From assembly GCA_015061285.1 (NCBI GenBank), contig SUWW01000017.1:1-64000 (forward strand): a stretch of 64,000 nucleotides of DNA, in the 5' to 3' direction. Made by a program: the position numbers and the translations under genes. The notes under the pieces were generated by a model, which had not been told where the DNA came from, ran no database searches, and was given only the letters and a program-made list of their open reading frames with translations. How positions within the stretch are numbered: position 1 is the first letter of the stretch; the number at the start of each line of letters is the position of its first letter. This stretch comes from Bacteroidales bacterium. GTDB lineage: Bacteria; Bacteroidota; Bacteroidia; Bacteroidales; Marinilabiliaceae. This document shows, piece after piece, positions 7,325 through 17,057 of this stretch.

Positions 7325-8851
7325 TTAGTCAACACGACATTCGCCCTGTGCGCCAAAGCGGTTTTTCTCAGTGTAGGCGTGCATATCTTCTACACGGATA
7401 GAGGTGTCTACGTCGTGCAGATATTCTTGTGAGCCACGGAATGTGCCATCTTTGGTGGTTTGGAACACATACACGTACGAACGACTTGCGTCGAGCTTTC
7501 GCAAATCTTCTGCTGATAATCCCGCGTGGTTGACGCTATCAATGAAGATAACATCGTATGCGCTAAGGTCTTTGGGCAGATAGTCGGTGATTTGAAGATT
7601 CGCACTGCTGATGCCCAATCGGTTGAGTTTCTCTTGCATTGTGTAGTTCAAGCCCTCTTCGCTTGCTACGTAGAGTACACGCTGATTGAGCGAATTTGCG
7701 AGATAGCCCGCATACTGCAACGCGAGTGTAGATTTGCCGTGTCCTGCCTTGCCGTATATCATCAACTTGTATGGTGATGATGGTTTACCGATGATGCGCG
7801 CCCATTTGCCTGTAAGGTCGATTGTGTCAAACTCTACGCCCGAAAGTTGCGAAGCGTTCATTGAGTGGCTACGCACAGGCTTTGGCTTGGTGGTGTGTTT
7901 CGTCTCAAAGATGCCATTCAGACCTTCCAATGCTTCAAGCGAAGCGGTTATAGAATCTAATTTGCCATCTATGTAATCAGAAAGGCTTATAACGGCATCT
8001 TTGACTAAAGAACTATATTCACTACCATTGTATGCAGTCAATTTATCACGCAATTTTTTTGCTTCCTCTTTTACTCCGCTCTTGCCAATGAGACGAACAT
8101 AGGCTTGCAATAGCTTGACAATAGGCATAACTACGTGCGTAGTGCCTATCTCACGAAGATGCTCAATGTCGGCTATCTCGATGGGCTGTCCCGATGCACG
8201 ATTGTTGACGAGTATGAGTAAATTTTCTTGTATTTTCTCAATCTCGTCTGCGTATGGGTCGGTCTTGCGAATATCGTGGGCAAGTATAGCCTTTTGCAAA
8301 GCTCGAAGAATGCTTATTGCCTTCTCTTTCGTATCTCCGTTGTATGCTTTGCCGTGAAGAGAACCATAGCGTTTGATAATCTTTATGCTTGCGCTAATGC
8401 TGTTGCTCTCTTTCTTGGGCTTTATCTCTTTTTTTGCCTTCTTCGGTGCTTTGGTTAGTTGCTCTTCGCCCCATTCGCCGCTCGACTGAGATAGCTTGTA
8501 ATGCCAATTGTGACCGGTCCAAATAACCTCTGTTATGGTTTGAAGAGTATCGTCATGGTCAGTTACAACTTTGCTGCCTTTTTGGAATTTTGCCTTTGGC
8601 TTCTTTGCCTTCGGCTCTTTCTTCGGTTTGTCAGCTTTCTTTGGCTCTTCGGCTTTGGGGGCTGCTTGAGGTTCGCTAACATTCTCCAATTGCCGATTTA
8701 TGTCTTTGATAAAAGGGTCTACAACGTCAGCCCAATCGGGGTCTGTGAAGTCTTCGGGTGCGGCTTGCGCATAAGTGTCGTGCGTCTCTTTGTTGAGATA
8801 TTTTTCTATCTCATTCCATTTCTCTACAATGTTTTCTTTAGTAACTTTCAT
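7325..8851 (-). CDS. RadA-like RecA-superfamily ATPase with lysine-rich N-terminus
   Basis: 508 aa. Residues 1-150 are acidic, then Lys/Pro-rich, with a small beta module (GSKVVTDHDD..). Residues 160-320 are helical. The C-terminal ATPase has Walker A GKAGHGKST, Walker B DVIFIDS, and late segments TTKDGTFRGSQEYLHDVD and EKNRFG, the latter matching the KNRFG motif of RadA/Sms. The protein stops right after it, so the RadA Lon-like domain is absent. Last gene of the leftward unit, starting after a CCTATAACCTAAA leader. A role in recombination or genome handling is inferred; I do not think it is a packaging ATPase. Confidence 0.7.
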   Translation of the reverse strand: MKVTKENIVEKWNEIEKYLNKETHDTYAQAAPEDFTDPDWADVVDPFIKDINRQLENVSEPQAAPKAEEPKKADKPKKEPKAKKPKAKFQKGSKVVTDHDDTLQTITEVIWTGHNWHYKLSQSSGEWGEEQLTKAPKKAKKEIKPKKESNSISASIKIIKRYGSLHGKAYNGDTKEKAISILRALQKAILAHDIRKTDPYADEIEKIQENLLILVNNRASGQPIEIADIEHLREIGTTHVVMPIVKLLQAYVRLIGKSGVKEEAKKLRDKLTAYNGSEYSSLVKDAVISLSDYIDGKLDSITASLEALEGLNGIFETKHTTKPKPVRSHSMNASQLSGVEFDTIDLTGKWARIIGKPSSPYKLMIYGKAGHGKSTLALQYAGYLANSLNQRVLYVASEEGLNYTMQEKLNRLGISSANLQITDYLPKDLSAYDVIFIDSVNHAGLSAEDLRKLDASRSYVYVFQTTKDGTFRGSQEYLHDVDTSIRVEDMHAYTEKNRFGAQGECRVD

Positions 8852-8886
8852 AAATACAATATTTTAGGTTATAGGTTATGTAATAT

Positions 8887-11800
8887 TTATGCTGCTAATT
8901 GCAGTTGCAATTTCAATTTGAATACAAATTTGCGTTTACGAGCGGAAAAAGCATTGCTGTTGCTCGTAGTTGGCTTTGATTTGCTCTGTGGTATGCGTGA
9001 GCGGTCAACGCGAAGCGGTTTCCAATCGCCGCCGTGTTCAATTGGCGTATCGTCCGTATCATCGGCAAAATACTGCTCAGCCTGTTGTGCGTTGAGTTCT
9101 ACTTTCACTCCAACACTCTGCAACGAAGAGATAATATCATCGAGTTTGGCGTGTATCATTTCTTCTGTTACAGGATGATTATTATAGCGCACTCTCAAAT
9201 TGTATTTGCCGTTGTGGTGTTCCCAACCACGCCCAAATTTGAGCCATACGGAGTTGTTAGCAATCTTTTTGTCGGCTGCCTTGTCGCTGCGTGTGGTAAG
9301 TTCAAGATAACCACCTGTGCCGATTTCAAAATCAACGCCTTGCGATAGGTTTATTTTGGTCCACTCCCTATTTGCGGTAACATCGTCCAATATCTTGTGC
9401 AGCATCTTGCGGCATTTCTGCATATCGTAGGCTTTGTAAGCAATCACGTTGCCGCCTTTCTCGTCAGAGCCATCGCTTTTGGGCAATAGTAAGCCTTTGC
9501 GCACTTCGCCATTCTCCATTGTAAAGCTTATGAGTTTCGACTTTTCTTTGCCGTATTTGAAGCCTTTCAAGATGTTACCTGTTATGATTTCACGCAATTC
9601 GCGGTTGGCTGTCGATGCTTTTATTGTCTCGTCCCAATCATCGAGCGTGCGTTTGTCGTGGTCTACATAATCATCGAGCAAGTTGGTAGCTTCCTTGATT
9701 GTCAGTAGTTCTTTGTAGCCGTCATCGGCAAGATTGAAGTCGAGCGAACGTAAGCTACTTGCAACAGCAAACGAGATAGTGAGGTTCGATGGTGCAAATG
9801 GGTTATTGGCTTTCTTGTTCTGCTCGCAACCAAGGCAAATGCCTTTTGTAGTGCGGTCGATAAGCACGCCACGCCCAGCATAGAAGTATTTTATTATGCC
9901 TGCTTTGATAGCCTTGTTATTTGCATCGTTGCGCTGCTTTTCTATCTGCGCATCATACTTGTTGTTAATCTCTAATTCTATCTCGTCCCAAGTGCTTTTG
10001 CCATCAGCAACGAGTTTCTTGTTGCGTGGTGACTGATGGGCTGCTTCGAGGTCGTTTTGGCGGCTTTCTTCTTTGTCGGCAAGTCGTTTCTGCAAATCTT
10101 CATCAATGCGCTCGCGGAAAGCGTTTGCGAGGTCGGCTGCGGCTTGTTTTGGGTCAACGCCTGTTGTGGCTTTGCTGAGGAGCGATAAAACAACGTCGCG
10201 TGTGTACGGCTTGCGTAACACATTGCATTCGTATGTACCTAAATAGGCTGCATCGGCAAAGACTGATTGTCCACTTGTGCGTGGTACGAGTGCGCTCTCA
10301 CGAAGGAACTTCGCATCAAGTTTCATTGCTTCAACTTCAAGGTCAAATTCGCCGCGCAATTTTAGTTGGTTGACCTTTTGCAGATAGTTCTCCATAACTG
10401 TGTTATAGAAAAGTTCTTGGTCGTCGGCTGAAAGCACAGCTACTTTGCCCGACACGGCTTTTGCTATGTCCTCAGTGAGTATCTTGTTCTTATTCTTTGG
10501 CGGTTCATTGAAGAGGAAACAAGGGTCGTTGATGGCTTCGGTGAAGTCTTGGTTATCTTTCATATAGTTCAAAACCACTTCATCGCCATACTTATTGATA
10601 AAATCTTCGGTATCAATGACCTGAGTAGAGTTCTTTTGGTTCGATGCCGTGTTTGCGTCGAGCGAACGGAGTTTCTTCTGAAGCATCATCATCATACGAG
10701 CTTCGGCAGGGATTGACGAAATGAGATAGTCGTACGATGGTGGAAGTTCGGGGAATTGTCCTGTTCGGTTGATGCGTCCGCGCTTCTGTACCTCGGTGCT
10801 TACGTTGAGTTCACATTGTGCGATAATCATTACACGAGGCTTTACCTCTTCGCGCTTTAGGTTCGTGCCTTTGTTGGTGGCGTGAGCCGATGCACCTGTT
10901 GAGCCGCTTGTGTTGATGATAAGCACGTCTTGTTGGTTGTTTTGGAATTGGGCAAAAGCAATATTCGCTTTTATCTTCTTGCGTGGCATAATGCGTCCGC
11001 GCGTGCCTTGCTCGTTGGTAAACTCAATACGTGAGCTACGTCCCGTAACCTCTGCAACGCGATAGCCTGCTCGCTCAATCTTGCGGATAATGTAGTCGAT
11101 AGGCGAAATGGTAATGCCTGTTGTCGATTGCTTTATCTTTCCTTCAAGTTCGATGTATGCGCGCTGTGCTTCGGGCGAGAGATTATCGAAATTCAGTGTC
11201 TCGGTATGTTGCTTATTCTTGCCATCTTTCACGGTGTATTTCAGCGTTCCGCGCAAACCACGTAACAGAGCTTCGCTGTAATCGGTTTTCACCTCTTCGC
11301 CCATAGTTTTGCGTGCCTTGCCGTTGAGTTCGGTTGTGCTACCATCGTTCCAAACAATAGTGTTGTCGATTTGAATACCTGCACCATCTTCGTACTCGTT
11401 GGTTCGATCGGGAGCGTCTGCGAGGTCGGAATATAGGGTCTCGAAAGTCGATGCACAGGCGATAACAACTTTCTTATCCTCTTTCAATCGACGGATAGCG
11501 TGTTCGGCTACTGCATCGGCTTTTATGCTAAACAGAACTTGGTTTATGATATTGAAAACCTTTGAGAAATACGATGCACGACTTACGCCCAAATCCTTAT
11601 TCGTTTGGTCGGCGCTCTCGCCCTCTTCGGCTAAATCGTCATTCATACCACTGATAAGCGGTGTTATGTATTTACGCTCAAAGTCGATGATGTCACGCAT
11701 AAGCCCAGTAATTACGTCGCTTACTGCGCGGTGCTGCTTTTCGAGGTCGGGAACGTTGAACTCTTGTGCGCCCTTGCTATTGAGGTACATATAGTTAACC

Positions 11801-13005
11801 TTGATACCATCATACGTACGCTCACGACGTAGCATCTGTCCTTCAGATACGAGCTCGGACGAAAGTATCTCTTGCAATGCTTCGCCGCCCTTGCTTATGC
11901 CATTGATAAGTTCGGTGTTGTTGAGTTCCGATTCGCTTATGCAAGTGCGGAGTGCGAAAATTGGGAAATTGTCGGGACGCTTGGCAAACGTAGCCGAAAG
12001 GAAACAGACGTTTTGCGCTGTCTGTACGGCTTTTGAGAATACTTTGTAGGTATTCGAGCCTTCCACATTGCGTGCATCTTCGCCGTTCTCGTCGGTCTTG
12101 GCAAATCCTGTCTTTGCTGAGCCACCCGCGTTGTGCGCTTCGTCGAGAATGATGGTGTTATGCTCGCAAATAGCGTTGAGAAAGGCTATTTTGTCTGCAT
12201 CGCGCTTGGGGCTGTTGAATTGCGTATATGTTGCAAGTACATAGTCGCAATCTTTGGGTACACGCTGCGAAGCAAATACTTTTTTACTCTCTTTGCTGTC
12301 GAGTGGCTTATATACCACGCGAATATTATCATCTTCGTCAATCTCGGTGATTTTAGCCTTATCGTCGGAGTTGACAATGAACGGACGGAAGTCGGCACAG
12401 CCTATATCCTTCAAGTCGCGATAAATGTCGGTGAAAAGGTTCGATTTCTCGGTAACGAATATTGGCTTCATTCCGTGTACGTGACCATAGCGGATAAGGC
12501 AAGCCGCCATACGACCTTTGCCAATACCTGTTTGGTCACCAATAATCATAGCTTGGTTACGAGCTTCCATATTGTAGATGGCAAGTGCAACGCTATCGAC
12601 TTGCTCGGCAAATAGGCGCTCTTCTATCTCGTCTCTGCTCCATTGCAGACGTTCGCACACAAAGTCGGTCACGTTGCCGCCAACTGCTTTTTTGAGTTTG
12701 GCGAGTGCTGCGTGCGTATCATCGCCCATACTATCAGGAACGGAGGTGTCGAGTTTGCGTATTTCAGATGCAGGCATATACGCCATACCTAAGCCTTCGC
12801 CCACGAGAATGTTGTCTATCGCTTTGTCGCGAATGGTTTGCGTGGGCATATTTGCCCAATTGTCGGGCAAAGTGTAGTCGCGGTTGGCTTTGATGTAATG
12901 TACTGCTATTGCATTGAGATTGTGGCTCTCTGCTTCGGTGCAGAAATAGATGTTTTTGTCACCTCGTAGAGTGAAAAAATGTCGTTGAATGTCGATTAGC
13001 TTCAT
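8887..13005 (-). CDS. strawberry-notch-type SF2 helicase (DarB-like antirestriction partner)
   Basis: 1372 aa from the ATG at 13005 (MKLIDIQRHFF); the longer reading from 13185 would overlap the methylase gene. The helicase core shows GDQTGIGKGRMAACLIRYG (Walker A), LDEAHNAGG (motif II), FLSATFAKRP, and a second RecA domain with INTSGSTGASAHA and QKRGRINRTGQ (motif VI). This pattern is typical of strawberry notch proteins. In phages such as P1 a related helicase is joined to an N6-methylase (DarB), goes into the particle and protects DNA from type I restriction. Here the methylase is the adjacent gene. The C-terminus ends with ARKRKFVFKLKLQLQLAA, nearly the same peptide as inside the methylase. 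Confidence 0.85.
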   Translation of the reverse strand: MKLIDIQRHFFTLRGDKNIYFCTEAESHNLNAIAVHYIKANRDYTLPDNWANMPTQTIRDKAIDNILVGEGLGMAYMPASEIRKLDTSVPDSMGDDTHAALAKLKKAVGGNVTDFVCERLQWSRDEIEERLFAEQVDSVALAIYNMEARNQAMIIGDQTGIGKGRMAACLIRYGHVHGMKPIFVTEKSNLFTDIYRDLKDIGCADFRPFIVNSDDKAKITEIDEDDNIRVVYKPLDSKESKKVFASQRVPKDCDYVLATYTQFNSPKRDADKIAFLNAICEHNTIILDEAHNAGGSAKTGFAKTDENGEDARNVEGSNTYKVFSKAVQTAQNVCFLSATFAKRPDNFPIFALRTCISESELNNTELINGISKGGEALQEILSSELVSEGQMLRRERTYDGIKVNYMYLNSKGAQEFNVPDLEKQHRAVSDVITGLMRDIIDFERKYITPLISGMNDDLAEEGESADQTNKDLGVSRASYFSKVFNIINQVLFSIKADAVAEHAIRRLKEDKKVVIACASTFETLYSDLADAPDRTNEYEDGAGIQIDNTIVWNDGSTTELNGKARKTMGEEVKTDYSEALLRGLRGTLKYTVKDGKNKQHTETLNFDNLSPEAQRAYIELEGKIKQSTTGITISPIDYIIRKIERAGYRVAEVTGRSSRIEFTNEQGTRGRIMPRKKIKANIAFAQFQNNQQDVLIINTSGSTGASAHATNKGTNLKREEVKPRVMIIAQCELNVSTEVQKRGRINRTGQFPELPPSYDYLISSIPAEARMMMMLQKKLRSLDANTASNQKNSTQVIDTEDFINKYGDEVVLNYMKDNQDFTEAINDPCFLFNEPPKNKNKILTEDIAKAVSGKVAVLSADDQELFYNTVMENYLQKVNQLKLRGEFDLEVEAMKLDAKFLRESALVPRTSGQSVFADAAYLGTYECNVLRKPYTRDVVLSLLSKATTGVDPKQAAADLANAFRERIDEDLQKRLADKEESRQNDLEAAHQSPRNKKLVADGKSTWDEIELEINNKYDAQIEKQRNDANNKAIKAGIIKYFYAGRGVLIDRTTKGICLGCEQNKKANNPFAPSNLTISFAVASSLRSLDFNLADDGYKELLTIKEATNLLDDYVDHDKRTLDDWDETIKASTANRELREIITGNILKGFKYGKEKSKLISFTMENGEVRKGLLLPKSDGSDEKGGNVIAYKAYDMQKCRKMLHKILDDVTANREWTKINLSQGVDFEIGTGGYLELTTRSDKAADKKIANNSVWLKFGRGWEHHNGKYNLRVRYNNHPVTEEMIHAKLDDIISSLQSVGVKVELNAQQAEQYFADDTDDTPIEHGGDWKPLRVDRSRIPQSKSKPTTSNSNAFSARKRKFVFKLKLQLQLAA

Positions 13006-13063
13006 AATTAACACTTTATATTTTGTGGATATAAATTTTCTTGGTTCTTTTGCATCATAATCA

Positions 13064-16000
13064 TCAAGAGCAGGAAGGCTTCTGCCGTGTGCTTTTAGTA
13101 CGAATGATGGAGGAACACCCTTGTAGGTGTGGAAGGTCGCCGTCCTCCGATGATACAATATAGAGCCGTGTGCCAACGTTCGCATACGGCTTTTTCTTTT
13201 GGTCGAAAAACGACTTATGCAAAATCATTTTGCCATTATCAGAGACCTCTAACGCTAATACAATAGCATTGTATCTGTTTAATTTCTTGATAAATATGTA
13301 CGAGTTATGTCCGTCTGTTATGGTTTCCCTTATTTCATCGGGGTCATTCAAAACGTCTTGTATTAATAAATACTTTTCGGGCGAAATGCTGCTATGATGA
13401 TTTACTGCGTGGTCAATAAAATAACCTTTGCCGCAATAGACATAAAAATCCGTCAGTTCGCTATCAATCTTGTTGGCAAAGTACTTAGGAACATAGGCTA
13501 TTGGCAATAATTCATTGCCATACATTTCAATAATTTCGTCTCGTGTTTTGCCAGTTGCTTCCGACAATATTTTGGGGGAAAGCCATTCTGTAATCCTTTG
13601 TTTCATTGCGAGTAAATCGTCATCTATTTCGCCCATTGCGCTTTCTCCTGCCCATTGTGGTGGGTCTATTTTGGTATGGATTTGTAAGAATATTTCAGAG
13701 TCTGTAAACTCATTTGAACTCTTGTATTGTCCGTTCATATAAATACGTCTTTGGTACTTGCCGCCCCAATTGTCGTAGATATACGTTACCATATCGTGGT
13801 GTTTGTTATTTACATACCAAGCACCTACTTGCACTTGCGGCTTTTGCATTGCGTGGGTTTGCAACATTTGTTGGCATTCGGCTATTCTCTCTTCGTACGC
13901 ATCTATCTTGCTCTGCGAAGCTCGTTTGCCTTTCTCCCTCTCCTTTGCAATTTTCTCTTGACAATATGCAATATTGTTTCGTAGATAGCCACGTTTCTCG
14001 GCTGTTTTATCTATATCTATTGGGTGCTTTTCAAAATATTCGTCTATCATTCTACTCACTTCCGCGTGAGTTTTTCGCACAAGTTCTTTGTCTTGCTCTT
14101 TCAGTTGCAATTGGAGTTTTAGCTTGAAAGCAAATTTGCGCTTGCGTGCGGCTATATCGCGTTCGCGCTTTTCCTCTTCTTCTGCTGCTGCGTTCGCTTT
14201 TTGATAGATTTGGTCAACCATAGATGCTGCTGTTCCATCTTCGAGTTTTCGCTTGATTTCTTCAACGTTAATATCATCAAGACTCGATGGTGCAGATTGC
14301 AAGTGCTTCATCATACGTTCAAATAGTTGGTCGAACGTGTCGATGATGGTATCGCGTTCGGGGCCGAATACGTAGTTTGGCTTATGCTCTTCGCTGTATT
14401 CGTTCCAACGGCGGTCGATAAGTATCACAACAATAGGGTATGTTGTGCCTTGCTTGCGGTAGATATTGTCACCATTGATGTAGATAACGTCCTCAACGTT
14501 GTACGTGGCGTATAGGTATCCTAAAAATGTTTTCCACTGACCGAACAGCACACGCTTTTTGCTCGTCTCGCTCTGCTGTTTCCAATAGGAGTTCCACATT
14601 TTGCCACCAACGATGATGGCTGCACGTCCGTGATTTGCCATATTGTCGAGTGCGAGAACAGCCATTTTGTAATCGAGCGTGTTAATCTCCCATCCGTGGC
14701 GTTCTATTTTGTCTTTGGGTGCGAGCTTTGCAAACGGCGGATTGGTAATGATGCCACGGAAATTGGGATTGGGTATCATACGTAGTGCATCGCCATTCTC
14801 CACTTTGTGGAAGCCCTGCACTAAAAGGTTCTGATAGCGGATTTCGTCGAGGTCGTTGACAAATACTTTGTCGGTTGGTAGTGCTATTGTGAGCATACCA
14901 TTGCCCGCCGATGGTTCAAGGTAGTACTGCTGATGCTCTTTCAAATCGGTTGCACCTTTCACGTATTCGCCCAAAAGGAAAGCAAGCGGACAAGGTGTGC
15001 TGTACTGCTGCAATAGTTTGCTTTGTGTGTCGAGCGGACGAATAGTAACTTGCTGCTCATAGAGGTCTTTCAGTGCTGCATATCGTTGCGCAATAGATTG
15101 CCCATTTTGCGCAATCTTGCGTGCTGCAAGCACTACGGCAAGTTCACAAGCCTGCATAATAGCTTGCTCGGTGGCTATGTTGTGTGATGCGGCTATCTTC
15201 TTGGCTTTTGCCCAATCGAGCCTTTCGCCCTGCTCGTAGAGTGCGGCAATCTGCTTAGCAAAGGTGAATGTAGAGTTGCCATCGGATTGTTGCAAACGTG
15301 CAATAAGTTCTTTGTATTCGGGCAGCACGTCACAATCAACTCTCACTTCATTTGTGTTGAATTTGTACGCAACTCGTAGATAATCCCACCCATTACCTTC
15401 TGAGCAAAGTTCAAAGCGAGTGTCGGCATATGCTGTACCTGTTGGATATGAGTAAGCGTGAATCGGACTTTTGCTGCCATCTTTGGGTGGAATTTCGTTG
15501 ATGCGTACTTTATAGTTATATCTTTTGTCTTTGTCTCTGTCTCTAAAGAACTTACGCAATACCGATAGCTTTGCGTTCAAATCATCAATTTCAACAAACT
15601 GCTTATCTGTGCCAAAAATCTCGTATTTTACGGTTTCGGGCATAGGGTCGGCAATGCCAACGTTGTAGGTTTTGCAATACCATTCAAACGTTTCTTTGCC
15701 CTCTTTTTCGCCAAGTTCTTTCACAAGTTGATTGAGTGCAAAACGCATCGTTTCGCGTTCGTCATAAAGTTCTGAGTTGCCCAAATCTTCATCTCTTTTT
15801 ACTACATACTCTCCCATTTCGCCTTTTACAAAAAGACCTGTGCAGAGAGCGTGTTGTAAGCCTTGCAAAATTTCGGTTAGAGTTTGCTCGCGGTTCTCGT
15901 CACTAAAACACTCAGAACGATAAACAATCTCTGAATAAATGTGAGAATAAGTTGCAGACTCGATGATTATTTCATCTGCTTTCTTGCCAATAAGAATACT

Positions 16001-16252
16001 CACATTGTACTTAGCTCTAAAGTTTTTTTCGTTAGCAGGGTGGTCGCTGATTCTGATAGTGAGAGATTCTCCATCAGTTGTCTGCATAGTACCCTCAAAA
16101 GGGTATGCAGAATTGTGTCCACTATGTTTTCTTAATCCCAACAGAGAAACAAGGCGTTCTCGCACTTTTCCGCTTGATGAATAGTTGAAATAGCTAAGTA
16201 TTCCAACGTTTAGCTTATTCTGTATCTTCTGTATGAGTTGTTTAGCGTTCAT
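13064..16252 (-). CDS. large N6-adenine DNA methyltransferase paired with the strawberry-notch helicase
   Basis: 1062 aa. The SAM-binding motif I is YLEPSAGNGML and the catalytic motif IV is NPPF (in GIITNPPFAK), both in the middle third. The first 400 residues are unlike anything I recognise. After the methylase core come helical charged stretches and, at about residues 700-716, ARKRKFAFKLKLQLQL, which recurs at the C-terminus of the helicase. A C-terminal region of about 300 aa is of unknown role. Together the two genes look like a split DarB-type antirestriction system. Modification of incoming DNA is inferred from that family. Confidence 0.8.
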   Translation of the reverse strand: MNAKQLIQKIQNKLNVGILSYFNYSSSGKVRERLVSLLGLRKHSGHNSAYPFEGTMQTTDGESLTIRISDHPANEKNFRAKYNVSILIGKKADEIIIESATYSHIYSEIVYRSECFSDENREQTLTEILQGLQHALCTGLFVKGEMGEYVVKRDEDLGNSELYDERETMRFALNQLVKELGEKEGKETFEWYCKTYNVGIADPMPETVKYEIFGTDKQFVEIDDLNAKLSVLRKFFRDRDKDKRYNYKVRINEIPPKDGSKSPIHAYSYPTGTAYADTRFELCSEGNGWDYLRVAYKFNTNEVRVDCDVLPEYKELIARLQQSDGNSTFTFAKQIAALYEQGERLDWAKAKKIAASHNIATEQAIMQACELAVVLAARKIAQNGQSIAQRYAALKDLYEQQVTIRPLDTQSKLLQQYSTPCPLAFLLGEYVKGATDLKEHQQYYLEPSAGNGMLTIALPTDKVFVNDLDEIRYQNLLVQGFHKVENGDALRMIPNPNFRGIITNPPFAKLAPKDKIERHGWEINTLDYKMAVLALDNMANHGRAAIIVGGKMWNSYWKQQSETSKKRVLFGQWKTFLGYLYATYNVEDVIYINGDNIYRKQGTTYPIVVILIDRRWNEYSEEHKPNYVFGPERDTIIDTFDQLFERMMKHLQSAPSSLDDINVEEIKRKLEDGTAASMVDQIYQKANAAAEEEEKRERDIAARKRKFAFKLKLQLQLKEQDKELVRKTHAEVSRMIDEYFEKHPIDIDKTAEKRGYLRNNIAYCQEKIAKEREKGKRASQSKIDAYEERIAECQQMLQTHAMQKPQVQVGAWYVNNKHHDMVTYIYDNWGGKYQRRIYMNGQYKSSNEFTDSEIFLQIHTKIDPPQWAGESAMGEIDDDLLAMKQRITEWLSPKILSEATGKTRDEIIEMYGNELLPIAYVPKYFANKIDSELTDFYVYCGKGYFIDHAVNHHSSISPEKYLLIQDVLNDPDEIRETITDGHNSYIFIKKLNRYNAIVLALEVSDNGKMILHKSFFDQKKKPYANVGTRLYIVSSEDGDLPHLQGCSSIIRTKSTRQKPSCS

Positions 16253-16454
16253 TTTTTATTACTTTTGCATCGTGGTTCTAAGTCGAAAGAGTAGCCCCGC
16301 GACGGAGTTTGTTTTTACAAATTGAGCTCGCTACACTTAGAGCTAAGGCAGACAAGATTTGCCGTCAGTTCCATTTCGAGGTCTGTCAGATATACCCCTC
16401 TCACCATTGCGGCGAGAGGGAATTTTTGTTTTATGCCTTATTAATTTGATTGGG
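16253..16454. other. intergenic stretch with hairpins
   Basis: Contains CCCTCTC (16396-16402) pairing with GAGAGGG (16414-16420), followed by a T-run on the plus strand, and a weaker GGCA..TGCC dyad near 16347-16361. No minus-strand promoter was recognised. It separates the cytosine methyltransferase unit from the methylase-helicase unit. Confidence 0.4.
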
Positions 16455-17057
16455 TTATTTCGCTGCGTTGTAAATCTCGGGAGCAGTGGTGACATTGTAG
16501 ATGTAGTCACCGCATCGTACGAGCAGAGCCATTCTGCCGTAGTATTTTTTGCGCATACCTGTAACGCTACCACTCTTGCTAAAGTTGGGGTAATCGCTAA
16601 TGTTCCAACGCTTGCCTTCGGCTGTGGTCATTGTCTTTACTCGCGGCGTACGACCTTTGTTGGCTGTGCCGTTCAGCCCTTTCTTAGTGCTGACAATGAA
16701 ATGCCATTTGCCGTGTGCGAAGTGGTCGCTCACGATGCGAAAGCCATTTGGCAGTTCGCTTTTCAAGTTCAGATTGGCAAAGCGTTTTGCGGCTGCGTAG
16801 CGTTCCTCAGAATAGCCCTCGACTATGGCTTCTCCGCGTTCCCAATCGTAGTAAAATAATGGTTCGCCATAGAAATCACGGTCTTGCTTGCGTGCGCGAC
16901 GCTCCACTTGCACCTTTACGGAGCGTTTGCGAGTGTTTTTGCGAGTTGCACCGCTCAGACCTTTCTTGGTCGTTTTCTTAGTTGTGCTGCGTTTACGCTT
17001 AGCAGCAAGTTTTTTTCGCCCATCTGCGAGGGCTTTGAGTTGTTTTTGTGTTGCCAT
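16455..17057 (-). CDS. possible internally started basic protein (nested in the methyltransferase fusion)
   Basis: In-frame ATG (MATQKQLKALADGRKK) at the exact end of the methyltransferase domain, with an upstream TAACCTAACCCAAAAGAAT leader. The 200-aa product would be strongly basic, with KGLSG and KGLNG motifs shared with particle-type proteins. Whether it is expressed on its own is inferred only from the leader. Confidence 0.4.
   Translation of the reverse strand: MATQKQLKALADGRKKLAAKRKRSTTKKTTKKGLSGATRKNTRKRSVKVQVERRARKQDRDFYGEPLFYYDWERGEAIVEGYSEERYAAAKRFANLNLKSELPNGFRIVSDHFAHGKWHFIVSTKKGLNGTANKGRTPRVKTMTTAEGKRWNISDYPNFSKSGSVTGMRKKYYGRMALLVRCGDYIYNVTTAPEIYNAAK

Noticed and set aside
7325-8851. 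Genome-packaging ATPase or large terminase
   Set aside because: The P-loop domain carries KNRFG and the RadA-type TKDGT..G segment, and no terminase nuclease follows.
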